A stretch of 64,000 bases of DNA from Aquitalea pelogenes (GTDB lineage: Bacteria > Pseudomonadota > Gammaproteobacteria > Burkholderiales > Chromobacteriaceae), in NCBI RefSeq assembly GCF_001515305.1, contig NZ_LNQV01000001.1, positions 124,001 to 188,000 on the forward strand, read 5' to 3'. Below the pieces are notes generated by a model. It was not told the DNA's origin. It searched no databases and was given only the letters and a program-made list of their open reading frames with translations. Made by a program: the position numbers and the translations under genes. This document shows positions 8,727 through 17,404 of this stretch, piece by piece. Position 1 is the first letter of the stretch; each line of letters starts with the position of its first letter.

Positions 8727-9464
8727 ATGACACCGCCTTCCTGGCTGGGACAGGGCTGGCTGGCACCGCATTATCTGGGCTGGCTGCTACATGGCGCAGC
8801 CATGACTGCCGTACTGGCACTGTGTGTCAGCCTGGCGGCCACCTTGCTGGGCATCTTGCTGTGCGCAGCACAGGATAGCCCGCTGCGGGCACTGCACTGG
8901 CCGGCCCGACTGTTTTGCAGCCTGCATCGCAATACGCCGCTGCTGGTGCAGGTGTTGCTATGGTATTTCGGTGCCGGTGGCTTGCTGCCGGATACTGCCA
9001 TGCAATGGCTGAACACCCCGCATCAATGGACATTGCCGCTGGGCTTCAGCCTGGGCTGGCCATCCTTTGAATGGCTGGCCGCCTGGCTGGCGCTAACGTT
9101 GTATTCGGCCAGCTTCATCAGTGCCGAACTGGCCGCCGGGCTGAATACCGTGGCACGCGGGCAAAAGCTGGCGGCACGGGCGCTGGGCATGAATGAATGG
9201 CAGATTTTCCGTTTCATCGTGCTGCCGCAAGCCTTGCGGGTCATCCGCCAGCCGCTGCTGGGGCAGTACACGGCGGTGATCAAGAATACTTCGCTGACCA
9301 TGGCCATTGGCGTGGCCGAACTGTCCTATACCTCGCGCCAGGTGGAAAGCGAAACCCTGCTGGCCTTTCAGGCCTTTGCCGTCGCCACCCTGCTATACCT
9401 GCTGCTGGTGATCGGCACCCAGTTGGCAGGCAGCCGCCAAGCCAACGGAGCACCTGACGCATGA
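8727..9464 (+). CDS. Polar amino-acid ABC transporter permease 1
   Basis: The 245-residue inner-membrane permease belongs to the HisM/GltJ family. It has about five hydrophobic segments, the family region CSLHRNTPLLVQVLLWYFG (residue 66 onward), and the EAA-type loop GQKLAARALGMNEWQIFRFIVLPQALRV (about residue 150) that docks the ATPase. The SLTMAIGVAELSY segment after it is typical. The next permease gene starts four bases before this stop (ATGA), indicating translational coupling. No ATP-binding gene of the GltL type lies in the cluster, so the ATPase must be encoded elsewhere or shared. Confidence 0.88.
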   Translation: MTPPSWLGQGWLAPHYLGWLLHGAAMTAVLALCVSLAATLLGILLCAAQDSPLRALHWPARLFCSLHRNTPLLVQVLLWYFGAGGLLPDTAMQWLNTPHQWTLPLGFSLGWPSFEWLAAWLALTLYSASFISAELAAGLNTVARGQKLAARALGMNEWQIFRFIVLPQALRVIRQPLLGQYTAVIKNTSLTMAIGVAELSYTSRQVESETLLAFQAFAVATLLYLLLVIGTQLAGSRQANGAPDA

Positions 9465-10133
9465 TGCTGACCCTGTTGCAAGACAATCTGGACTATCTGC
9501 TGTGGGGCAATCTGGCCCAGGCAGCCGGGCGGGCTGCTGCTTACCGTCGGCATCAGCCTGGCCGCTGGCGTGCTGGCCACCCTGGGCGGGCTGGCTGGCG
9601 GCATTGCCCTCACCATGGGCAGTCCGCGCCTCAAGCGCAGCCTGACCCTGCTGGTGCAGGTACTGCGTGCCATCCCGGTGCTGATGCTGATTTTCTGGTG
9701 TTACTTCCTGCTGCCCATTCTGTTCGGCATCGACATTCCCGGTGTGCTGACGGTGATTGCCGCGCTGGCGCTGATCAACGCAGCTTATCTGAGCCAGTCG
9801 GTTCAGGCAGGCATCGCAGCCATCGGCACGGGCCAGTGGATGGCTGGCGCGGCCCTGGGCATGACGCGCTGGCAAACGCTGCGCTACGTCATCCTGCCTC
9901 CGGCCCTGCGCCACATGCTGCCGTCCTTCATCAATCAGTGGATCACCCTGCTCAAGGACAGCTCGCTGGCTTATGTGGTGGGTGTGGCGGAGTTCACTTT
10001 TGTCGCCACCCAGATCAACAATCGCGAGCAGGTTTACCCCTTGCAGGTATTCGGCATTGTAGCCATTGCCTATCTGCTGCTGTGTTCCGGCCTGGAATGG
10101 AGTGGGAGACGACTGGCGGGCAATAGCCGCTGA
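9461..10133 (+). CDS. Polar amino-acid ABC transporter permease 2 (frameshifted)
   Basis: This is the partner permease of the HisM/GltK kind. The frame opening at 9461 gives MLTLLQDNLDYLLWGNLAQ; the remainder (GGLLLTVGISLAAG onward, then ALGMTRWQTLRYVILPPALR and SLAYVVGVAEFTFVA) is in the next frame. The switch falls at about 9518-9530 and is explained by one extra base in CCCAGGCAGCCGGGCGGG. With the base removed, the protein is full length (about 223 residues) and unbroken. The gene overlaps the first permease by four bases. I regard a sequence error as likelier than true inactivation, because both parts are well conserved. Confidence 0.78.
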
Positions 10134-10327
10134 TTTGCACGGATTTACCCTCAGCCTGCACCCGCCCGACAGTGATCCACCTACAATCCTGCATCAACAT
10201 CCGCCCGCGACAATGCAGGTAGCGGATAGCACGGCAAGCGCAACCCGGAGCATGACAGCGGCGCAATGTCATGGCATCAGCTACACTGCTAAGGGCTTCA
10301 TGCAGCGCTTCATGCAAGGGGATGCAC

Positions 10328-11095
10328 ATGCACGTCAAGGTTCTGGGTTCATCATCCGGCAACGATCAGGCAGCGCGTACCACCTGTTTCAAGGTGGACG
10401 ATAACTGCCTGCTCGATTGCGGCAGCGGCATCAGCGAGCTGGATACCGCCGCCATGTTGCAGATTGATACCGTGCTGCTGACGCACAGTCATCTGGATCA
10501 TTGCTGCGGTCTGCCCTTGCTGGCCGACGCACATATCACCCACGGTGGCCGCGGAGTGGATGTCTATACCCAGCAGGAAACCATCAGCGCGCTGAAGCAG
10601 CAGATGTTCAACAGCACAGACTGGCCGGACTACACCCGGGCGGCACCGGGCAATGTGCCCTGGCTGCGACTGCACCCGGTGGAAGTGGGCGATGCCGTCA
10701 CCTTGCCCGACGGCATTGCCACCGCCCTGCCCGCCGAGCACAGCGTACCGGCGCTGGGCTGGCTGCTGGAAGGCCCATGGCGTGCGCTGGCCTTCACCGG
10801 TGACTCCGGGCCATGTCTTGCCTTCTGGCACTGGATCAGCCATGTGCCGTCGCTGACCGACGTGATTTGCGAACTGAGTTTTCTGAACGAGAAATCCGCC
10901 AATGCCCTGGCGGCAGGCCATATGTCCCCGGCCCTGCTGGTTCCGATGCTGGAAATCCTGCCGCCCAATGTCCATGTCTGGCTGACCCATACCGACCATG
11001 CACAGCGTGCGCAGCTGCTGGAACAGGTGCGCAAGGAGCTGCCTTCGCTACTGCACCTGCATCCGCTGGATCAGAGCATCAGCATCGAACTGTAG
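10328..11095 (+). CDS. Metallo-beta-lactamase-fold hydrolase, class II cyclic-nucleotide phosphodiesterase-like
   Basis: The 255-residue product has the metallo-beta-lactamase metal site THSHLDH (about residue 58), preceded by the strand NCLLDCGSGISEL, and later FTGDSGP, CELSF and GHMSP, the order seen in class II 3',5'-cyclic-nucleotide phosphodiesterases. It would therefore hydrolyse a phosphodiester, perhaps cAMP, in the cytoplasm; substrate specificity is inferred only. I chose the second ATG (10328) because AAGGGG sits 6-7 bases before it, whereas the ATG at 10322 directly abuts that site. It converges with the next gene with just 13 bases between stops. Confidence 0.75.
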   Translation: MHVKVLGSSSGNDQAARTTCFKVDDNCLLDCGSGISELDTAAMLQIDTVLLTHSHLDHCCGLPLLADAHITHGGRGVDVYTQQETISALKQQMFNSTDWPDYTRAAPGNVPWLRLHPVEVGDAVTLPDGIATALPAEHSVPALGWLLEGPWRALAFTGDSGPCLAFWHWISHVPSLTDVICELSFLNEKSANALAAGHMSPALLVPMLEILPPNVHVWLTHTDHAQRAQLLEQVRKELPSLLHLHPLDQSISIEL

Positions 11096-11108
11096 GCGCC
11101 ATGCCGTG

Positions 11109-11873
11109 TCATTCGCCACGGCCATAAATGCGGTTCAGTGGTGCCATGATGCGCGCCACGCTGCCATTGCGCCGGGCTTGTTCAAAGCCTTCGCGCACCT
11201 GCTGCACCAGCGCGTCGCTGGTATCGCGGCTGAATACCATGTAGAGCGCGGACTCCAGCTCGCTCAGCACATAAACCGGCTCCATGGCATTGCAATCCAG
11301 CCCGTGCGGCGCGCATTTGGCCAGGCCAAGGGGAATCAGGTCGATGCGGCCGGCTTGCAGCATGGGTAGCAGCAGCTCACTGGAGTTCACCACCACCAAG
11401 GGCTGGCTGCCAGCCTCCCCAAAGCCCTTGCGCCGCAGGTATTCCTCGCGGAAATCCATGTTCACCACACCGATACGGTAACGCCGGGCATCATCCAGAC
11501 TGTGCACCACCACATCGCGACGGCCTTTCTTGCGGAACAGGGCAATGCGGTTGGCAACCAGCGGGCCGATCCAGTGGAACTTGTCTTCCCGCTCTGCCGT
11601 TCTGGCCACCGGATACATCAGCGTGCCGGGCTTGGCCAGTGTGGTGGTATAGATGCGAGCCCAAGGCTGGATATCCATCTGGTAGGGCAGATGCGCAGCC
11701 TCCAGCGCATTGCGCACCACTGCCGTGCAGTAGCCCTGTATCGTGCTCCCTTGCCGATAGGAAAACGGCAGGTTTTCCTCTGCCAGCACTGACAGAGGCG
11801 CACATTGTGCTGCATGCCCAGCCAGCGCCAGCAGGCAGAAGGCCGTCAGCTTGCGGATCCAGATACCCATCAT
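11109..11873 (-). CDS. Orphan family-3 periplasmic binding protein
   Basis: The 254-residue protein has an N-terminal signal sequence ending near HAAQCA and a family-3 solute-binding fold: LSVLAEENLPFSYRQGSTIQGYCTAVVRNAL resembles the first lobe, and RYRIGVVNMDFREEYLRRKGF the hinge and second lobe. No permease or ATPase accompanies it. Many stand-alone proteins of this type in Chromobacteriaceae and Pseudomonas are annotated only as transporter substrate-binding domain proteins, and the ligand is unknown. It may feed a transporter encoded elsewhere or act in sensing. Confidence 0.7.
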   Translation of the reverse strand: MMGIWIRKLTAFCLLALAGHAAQCAPLSVLAEENLPFSYRQGSTIQGYCTAVVRNALEAAHLPYQMDIQPWARIYTTTLAKPGTLMYPVARTAEREDKFHWIGPLVANRIALFRKKGRRDVVVHSLDDARRYRIGVVNMDFREEYLRRKGFGEAGSQPLVVVNSSELLLPMLQAGRIDLIPLGLAKCAPHGLDCNAMEPVYVLSELESALYMVFSRDTSDALVQQVREGFEQARRNGSVARIMAPLNRIYGRGE

Positions 11874-11989
11874 CGTTTCATGTCACGGCTTTGCGCCGTT
11901 GCAGTGTCTATGAATGATGCCGGCCCCAGGACCGGCATCTGTAATGACAGGAGTATAAGTGTTTCTACGGACTTGGGGTATTTATTCCC

Positions 11990-12205
11990 TTACTCGGCGG
12001 CCACCACATCAAAACCGGCATCTTCCACCGCGGCGGCCAATTCTTCCGGCGACACCGTCGCGGCGTCGTAAACAATGCTGGCCTGCTTGTCCTGCAGGCT
12101 GACTTCCGCGCTGCTGACTCCGGCCATGGTGGACAGCACCTTGCTGATGCTGTTGGCGCAGCCGCCGCAGGTCATGCCTTCGATTTTCAGTTTCAGTTCA
12201 CTCAT
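11990..12205 (-). CDS. copZ: Copper chaperone, HMA domain
   Basis: This 71-residue protein is a single heavy-metal-associated domain with the Cu(I)-binding motif GMTCGGCANSI at residues 10-20. CopZ carries Cu(I) in the cytoplasm to the export ATPase CopA, encoded immediately upstream with 16 bases between them. The downstream position suggests co-transcription from the copA promoter and its operator. Length and the ending VEDAGFDVVAAE are standard for the family. Confidence 0.92.
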   Translation of the reverse strand: MSELKLKIEGMTCGGCANSISKVLSTMAGVSSAEVSLQDKQASIVYDAATVSPEELAAAVEDAGFDVVAAE

Positions 12206-12221
12206 GCTGCTTCCTTTCCGT

Positions 12222-14570
12222 TTATTTCCAGCGGCGCAGCAATAGCGAATTGCTGACCACCGATACCGAACTCAGGGCCATGGCCGCACCAGCCACTACC
12301 GGGTTCAACAAACCCAGCGCCGCCAGCGGAATGCCCAGAACATTGTAGAAAAAGGCAAAAAACAGGTTCTGCCGGATTTTGGCCAGCGTACTGCGCGACA
12401 AGCGGATGGCAGCCGCCACCTGGGTGACATCGCCCTGCATCAGGGTGATGTCGGCGGTTTCGATGGCCACATCCGAACCCGCACCCATGGCAAAGCTGAC
12501 ATCAGCCGCCGCCAGCGCCGGGGCATCGTTGACACCATCGCCCAGCATGGCCACCTTGCGGCCTTGCTGCTGCAGCTCGCGCACTACCGTGGCCTTGTCT
12601 TGCGGCCGCAAACCCGCGCGGTAATCGGCAATACCAGCCTGCGCAGCAATGGCTGCTGCCGTTGACGGGTTGTCACCGGTCAGCATGATGACCTGCACCC
12701 CTTTTTGCTGCAAGGCTTTCACCGCTGGTGCGGCTTCCGGGCGCAGGGTATCGGCAATGGCCAGCAAGCCCAGCAAGCCGTCATCGTTTGCCACGGCAAT
12801 CATGCTTTGGCCGGCCTGCGGCCAGCCTGCAGGCAAGGCCGTATTGCAGGCCCAGTCCGGCCGCCCTACCCGCAGATGGCCATGTCCTTCGATGCTGGCC
12901 ATCACGCCCTGGCCAACCTCGACCTGAAAAGCCGCCAAGGGCAGCAAGGCCAGGTCGCGTTGTGCAGCCTGTTGCAGGATGGCGTGCGCCAGTGGATGTT
13001 CCGACCCACTCTCCACACTGGCCGCCATTTGCAAGACGCGGTTTTCATCACCATCAGCAGCCCAGATGGTGGTGAGTTCGGGTTTGCCGCGGGTCAGGGT
13101 GCCAGTCTTGTCCACCAGCAAGGTATCGATGCGGCCTGCGGTTTCCAGAGCCGTTGCATTACGAAACAACACGCCGCGGGCGGCACCCTTGCCCACCCCC
13201 ATCATGATGGCCGTCGGGGTCGCCAGCCCCAGCGCGCAGGGGCAGGCAATCACCAGTACGGCCACCGCGCGGATCATGGCCTGGCTCCAGTCACCCAGCC
13301 ACCAGCCATTGCCCAGCAAGGTGAGCAGGGCAATGCCCACCACCACCGGCACGAAGATGCCGGCAATCTGGTCGGCCAGACGCTGGATGGGTGCCTTGGA
13401 ACCCTGTGCCAGCCCCACCAGGCGGATGATTTCCGCCAACTGGGTATGACTGCCCACGCTGCTGGCCCGCACCTTGAGCATGCCTTGCTGGTTGCGCGTG
13501 GCGGCAAACACCTTGTCACCACTCTTTTTGCTGACAGGCATGCTCTCGCCGGTCAGCATGCTTTCATCCACAGCGGCCTCGCCTTCCAGCACCACGCCAT
13601 CCACCGGCAGGCTTTCGCCGTGGCGTACCACCACCACGTCGCCCACTTGCAACTGTTCAACCGCGATGTCCTGTAGCTGGCCATCCCGCTCGATACGCGC
13701 CTGTCGCGGTGCCAGCCGCACCAGGCTGGCGATGGCGGCAGAAGTCTTGCCACGCGCACGGGCTTCCAGCAGCTTGCCCAGCAATACCAGGGTGATGACG
13801 GCGGCGCTGGCTTCAAAATACACATGCTGCCGTGTTGCCGCAGACAGGGTCACCACGGTGGAGAATAACCAGGCCATGCTGGTACCCAGCGCCACCAGCA
13901 CATCCATATTGGCGCCGCCGCTGCGCAAGGCATGCCATGCGCCACGATAAAAACGCCAGCCGACGACAAGTTGTACCGGGGTGGCCAGCGCCAGTTGCCA
14001 GCCACGCGACAGCATCAAGCCATGCCAGCCGAACAACATGGCCAGCATGTCGAGCAAGAACGGCAGGGTGAGCAGCAAGGATGCGGCAAACCAGGCCAGT
14101 TCCTTGCCATCCTGAGCGGACGTTTGTACCGGGCTGGGACTGCCCGCGGCATTTGCCTGTGGCGTGGCGGTGAAACCGGCCTTGCGCACGGCTTCCTGTG
14201 CATCGGCCAGAGACAGCACGCCGCTGGGAAACTGCATGCTGGCGGTGTTGCTGGCAAAGTTGACCTGTGCCGTCATGCCGGGCAGCTTGTTCAGCACCTT
14301 TTCCAGCCGTACCGCACAGGCAGCGCAGGTCATGCCCTGGATATCCAGCTGCAATTGCTGCTGCGGCACCGAGAAACCGGCCTTGCTGATGGCCGCCTCG
14401 ATTTGCTGCAGCTGGCCTTGCCCGCCCTGATAGCGCACTTGCGCCTGCTCGCTGGCAAAGTTGACGCTGGCGCTGACGCCTTCCAGCTTGCCCAGTACTT
14501 TTTCCAGCCGTGCCGCGCAGGCGGCGCAATGCATGCCGGCGATGGGCAGGGTAACGGTAATCTCGCTCAT
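12222..14570 (-). CDS. copA: Cu(I)-exporting P-type ATPase
   Basis: CopA pumps Cu(I) out of the cytoplasm using ATP. The 782-residue protein has two N-terminal HMA domains with GMHCAACAARLEK (residue 12 onward) and GMTCAACAVRLEK (about residue 80), the transmembrane metal site CPC in ACPCALGLATP, the phosphorylation motif DKTGTLT, and the hinge GDGVNDAPAL. I start at the ATG of MSEITVTLP: an AAGGAG lies just upstream, and the longer frame would run through the promoter and operator at 14592-14633. copZ follows. No copper regulator gene is in the window. Confidence 0.96.
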   Translation of the reverse strand: MSEITVTLPIAGMHCAACAARLEKVLGKLEGVSASVNFASEQAQVRYQGGQGQLQQIEAAISKAGFSVPQQQLQLDIQGMTCAACAVRLEKVLNKLPGMTAQVNFASNTASMQFPSGVLSLADAQEAVRKAGFTATPQANAAGSPSPVQTSAQDGKELAWFAASLLLTLPFLLDMLAMLFGWHGLMLSRGWQLALATPVQLVVGWRFYRGAWHALRSGGANMDVLVALGTSMAWLFSTVVTLSAATRQHVYFEASAAVITLVLLGKLLEARARGKTSAAIASLVRLAPRQARIERDGQLQDIAVEQLQVGDVVVVRHGESLPVDGVVLEGEAAVDESMLTGESMPVSKKSGDKVFAATRNQQGMLKVRASSVGSHTQLAEIIRLVGLAQGSKAPIQRLADQIAGIFVPVVVGIALLTLLGNGWWLGDWSQAMIRAVAVLVIACPCALGLATPTAIMMGVGKGAARGVLFRNATALETAGRIDTLLVDKTGTLTRGKPELTTIWAADGDENRVLQMAASVESGSEHPLAHAILQQAAQRDLALLPLAAFQVEVGQGVMASIEGHGHLRVGRPDWACNTALPAGWPQAGQSMIAVANDDGLLGLLAIADTLRPEAAPAVKALQQKGVQVIMLTGDNPSTAAAIAAQAGIADYRAGLRPQDKATVVRELQQQGRKVAMLGDGVNDAPALAAADVSFAMGAGSDVAIETADITLMQGDVTQVAAAIRLSRSTLAKIRQNLFFAFFYNVLGIPLAALGLLNPVVAGAAMALSSVSVVSNSLLLRRWK

Positions 14571-14591
14571 GATGGACTCCTTGCCAGCAGT

Positions 14592-14612
14592 ATATACCCC
14601 CAAGGGGTATAT
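14592..14612. promoter_or_regulatory. CsoR-like copper operator at the copA promoter
   Basis: ATATACCCC and GGGGTATAT form a perfect 9-bp inverted repeat around CAA, ending 22 bases before the copA ATG. The AT-flanked C4/G4 core is the form bound by CsoR/RcnR-family repressors. It covers the probable -10 (TATACC, complement of 14606-14611), which lies 16 bases from a TTGCAG -35 (complement of 14628-14633). That fits copper-relieved repression. It lacks the ACCTTCC-type arms of a CueR site. Confidence 0.7.
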
Positions 14613-14642
14613 TTGCACCATGCGTTTCTGCAAGTGAAGTAA

Positions 14643-14672
14643 TAAAAAACCGCAGGGCCTGGGCCGCTGCGG
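14643..14672 (-). terminator. corA terminator
   Basis: CCGCAG (14650-14655) pairs with CTGCGG (14667-14672). On the minus strand the hairpin is followed by TTTTTTATT, directly after the corA stop. Confidence 0.75.
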
Positions 14673-14693
14673 TGTGTGTCGGGAAGTCCGGAT

Positions 14694-15761
14694 TCAGATC
14701 CAGTTGCGCCGTGAAAACAGCCAGATCAGCCCGATGGCAATCGCCGCCATCAAACCCAACACTCCAAAATAGCCATAGTGCCAGTGCAACTCCGGCATGT
14801 TTTCAAAGTTCATGCCGTAAATACCGGCAATCAGGGTGAGCGGCATGAAGATCATGCTGAATACGGTCAGCACCCGCATTTGCAGGTTCAGCCGGTGCGA
14901 CTGGGTGGAAAGGTACAAGTCCAGCATGTCCGCCACCATTTCGCGCGACATTTCCAGCGACTCCACCACATGCATGGTGTGGTCGTAGGCATCGCGCAGA
15001 TACACCTGGGTATCCGGCTGGATCAACTGGTGCTCCCCGCGCATCAGGTTCAGCAGGATTTCGCGCAAGGGCAGGATGGAACGGCGCAGCTTCAGGCAAT
15101 CGTGCTTCAGGCGCTGCACCTTGTGCAGTACGCCTTGCTCGCGCCCGTGCAGCAGCATCTGGTCGGTGCGCTCGACATGCTCGGTAAACTGGCTGAGCAC
15201 GCCGAAATAGTCATCGATGATGGCGTCAATCAGGCCGTAAGCCAGGTAGTCCGCCCCCTTGTTGCGCAAGGCCGCGCGCCCGCCACGCAAGCGTTCGCGC
15301 ACCGGCTCGAACACCCCGGTGGGCTTTTCCTGAAACGACAGGACAAAGTCTTTGCCAATCACCAGATACATCTGGTTGTAGCCCAGGCGACCACCATGTG
15401 GCGGGAAATCAAAAACACGGGTGGCGATGAACAGATAATCGCCGTAGTCCTCCAGCTTAGGACGCTGACGATTATTGAGAATGTCTTCCTGCACCAGCGG
15501 GTGCAGTCCGAAGCGATCGCCGATGGCCTGCATGACGGCCGGGTCGTGCAGGCCGTACACATTCAGCCACAGCACGGGCTGGCTGGGCTGATAGGACAGA
15601 CCGTCGGCCACGGTCTCGAAGCGGGTTTCGTGCAGTTGCTGCGGGCCGTATTCCAGCAAGGTGATGCTGCTGCTGGCCACTTTCTGCTCGCCCACCGGCA
15701 GCAGCGTGCCGGGTGCTTCCCCCAAGGTGGGCACCCGTTGTTTTACCTGAGCATGGCGCAT
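14694..15761 (-). CDS. corA: Magnesium/cobalt transporter CorA
   Basis: CorA is a pentameric inner-membrane Mg2+ channel. The 355-residue protein has the long cytoplasmic N-terminal domain, a helical stalk (about residues 150-290), and two C-terminal membrane segments separated by the signature loop YGMNFENMPEL. The last residues RRNWI are basic, as usual. It begins three bases after the ppx stop, so it is probably translated from the same transcript as ppx. The stop is followed by a terminator that ends the unit. Confidence 0.93.
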   Translation of the reverse strand: MRHAQVKQRVPTLGEAPGTLLPVGEQKVASSSITLLEYGPQQLHETRFETVADGLSYQPSQPVLWLNVYGLHDPAVMQAIGDRFGLHPLVQEDILNNRQRPKLEDYGDYLFIATRVFDFPPHGGRLGYNQMYLVIGKDFVLSFQEKPTGVFEPVRERLRGGRAALRNKGADYLAYGLIDAIIDDYFGVLSQFTEHVERTDQMLLHGREQGVLHKVQRLKHDCLKLRRSILPLREILLNLMRGEHQLIQPDTQVYLRDAYDHTMHVVESLEMSREMVADMLDLYLSTQSHRLNLQMRVLTVFSMIFMPLTLIAGIYGMNFENMPELHWHYGYFGVLGLMAAIAIGLIWLFSRRNWI

Positions 15762-15764
15762 GGT

Positions 15765-17330
15765 TCAGCGTTGACTGATGTCGAGTTCAAAACCGACATT
15801 TTTCCACTGCGACACTTCCTGACGGAAGGCACTGGTGGTCAGTGGATTGTCTTTCAGCCAGTTCTGGCTGACGGTCAGAACAAACCCTTTGGCATCCGGT
15901 TTCAGGTCCAGCTCGGCAGGTAAAACAATGGTATTGCGGCTGCGATAGAACAGGACAGCCAGACGCAGGGCTACCACCGCTTGCCACAAGGCCGGATCGT
16001 TAACCACTTGCAGCATCTTGCCCATATCGCCACGATGCCCCAGCACGATGGTGGCCAGCATGGCCTGCTCACGCTTGGAGAAACCCGGCATGTCGGCGTT
16101 TTGCAGAATATAGGCCGAGTGCTTGTGATAGGCCGTATGAGCGATGGTGAGGCCGATTTCATGCAGCCGCGCCGCCCAGATCAGCCGCTTGAGCATGTCC
16201 TGGTCCAGGTCCTCGCCGGCCACCATGCGGTACAGGCGCTCGGCCAGTGCCTGCACGCGCTCGCTTTGCGCCACATCCACGTGATAGCGCCGCTTGAACA
16301 GCTGCACCGTGCTCTCGCGCATGTCCTTTTCGCGCTGGCGCCCCAGCAGGTCGTACAACACCCCGTCGCGCAGCGCGCCTTCCGCCACGATCATCTTGTT
16401 GACGCCAAGTTCTTCGAAAATGGCAATCATGATGGCAAGGCCACCAGGCAATACCGGCAGCCGGTCTGCCTTCAGGCCGTTGAGGCTGACATTTTTCAGG
16501 TTTTCCCGCCGGATCAGCTCGGCACGCAGCTTGAGCATGCCATCCAGCGTGATGTCGGACGCAGACCAATCATTGATTTCCAGGATATCGCGCAAGGAGC
16601 GGGCGGTGCCGGAAGTGCCGACGGCCAGCTGCCATTCCTCGGGACGATATTCGGCAGTGATTCGCTGGATCTCGTTACGCGCTGCCAGCGTGGCATCGGC
16701 AAAGTTGCTGCGGCTGAGCTTGCCATCGGCAAAATAGCGCAGGCTGTAACTGACACAACCCAGCGGCAGGCTTTCGGTCACATGGGCCTTGAACTGGCTG
16801 CCGATGACAAATTCGGTGGAGCCGCCGCCAATATCCACCACCAGGCGCTTCTCCTTGGTGGCAGGCAGCGAATGTGCAGCACCGATATACACCAGCCGCG
16901 CTTCTTCCCGCCCGGCAATGATTTCAATCGGAAAGCCCAGCAATGCTTCGGCACGCTGGATGAATTCGGCTGAGTTCTTCGCCACGCGCAGTGTATTGGT
17001 GCCCACAATGCGCACCTGGCGGGGATTGAAACCCCGCAGACGTTCACCAAAGCGTGCCATGCAGGCCAGCGCTTTCTCTTGCGTGACTTCGTCCAGGTAT
17101 TTGTCCGCAGTCAGGCCGGCACCCAGACGAACGGTTTCTTTCATCGCATCCAGCGGATAAAGCTGATCTTCAACGACACGGGAGACTTGCAGGCGGAAGG
17201 TGTTGGACCCCAGGTCAACAGTCGCCAGCACATCCGGAGTAGGCAGGGTGGAGGTCAAAGGCAAGCCTTTTGCATGAGGGTTTGCTGCGAAGTCCGGGCC
17301 AATGGCAAGGATGGCACCTGACTCCGTCAT
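15765..17330 (-). CDS. ppx: Exopolyphosphatase
   Basis: Ppx removes terminal phosphates from inorganic polyphosphate; the related GppA acts on pppGpp. The 521-residue protein has the actin-like ATPase-fold phosphate loops VDLGSNTFRL (about residue 39) and VDIGGGSTEFVIG (about residue 165), then the HD-like C-terminal half typical of the long Ppx form. It lies just downstream of phoU, with a terminator-like hairpin between, and immediately upstream of corA. The pairing with phoU suggests a phosphate-homeostasis role. The N terminus may be a few residues shorter, since the conserved region begins around residue 33. Confidence 0.93.
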   Translation of the reverse strand: MTESGAILAIGPDFAANPHAKGLPLTSTLPTPDVLATVDLGSNTFRLQVSRVVEDQLYPLDAMKETVRLGAGLTADKYLDEVTQEKALACMARFGERLRGFNPRQVRIVGTNTLRVAKNSAEFIQRAEALLGFPIEIIAGREEARLVYIGAAHSLPATKEKRLVVDIGGGSTEFVIGSQFKAHVTESLPLGCVSYSLRYFADGKLSRSNFADATLAARNEIQRITAEYRPEEWQLAVGTSGTARSLRDILEINDWSASDITLDGMLKLRAELIRRENLKNVSLNGLKADRLPVLPGGLAIMIAIFEELGVNKMIVAEGALRDGVLYDLLGRQREKDMRESTVQLFKRRYHVDVAQSERVQALAERLYRMVAGEDLDQDMLKRLIWAARLHEIGLTIAHTAYHKHSAYILQNADMPGFSKREQAMLATIVLGHRGDMGKMLQVVNDPALWQAVVALRLAVLFYRSRNTIVLPAELDLKPDAKGFVLTVSQNWLKDNPLTTSAFRQEVSQWKNVGFELDISQR

Positions 17331-17341
17331 CGATTATTCAA

Positions 17342-17378
17342 TAAAAAATGGCAGTAACACCGAGGATGTTACCGCCAT
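17342..17378 (-). terminator. phoU terminator
   Basis: On the minus strand ATGGCGGTAACA pairs with TGTTACTGCCAT around a 7-base loop, with one mismatch, followed by TTTTTTATT. It lies between phoU and ppx, so ppx probably has its own promoter or receives read-through. Confidence 0.8.
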
Positions 17379-17404
17379 TTATACCGTTACGTCATTGCGC
17401 TTGA

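Noticed and set aside
11916-11939. GATGCCGG/CCGGCATC hairpin as the copZ terminator
   Set aside because: The 8-bp stem is real, but no T run follows on either strand, so I did not call it a terminator.
14592-14612. CueR (MerR-family) operator
   Set aside because: MerR-family sites have different arms and lie in an elongated 19-bp spacer; this repeat overlaps the -10 instead.
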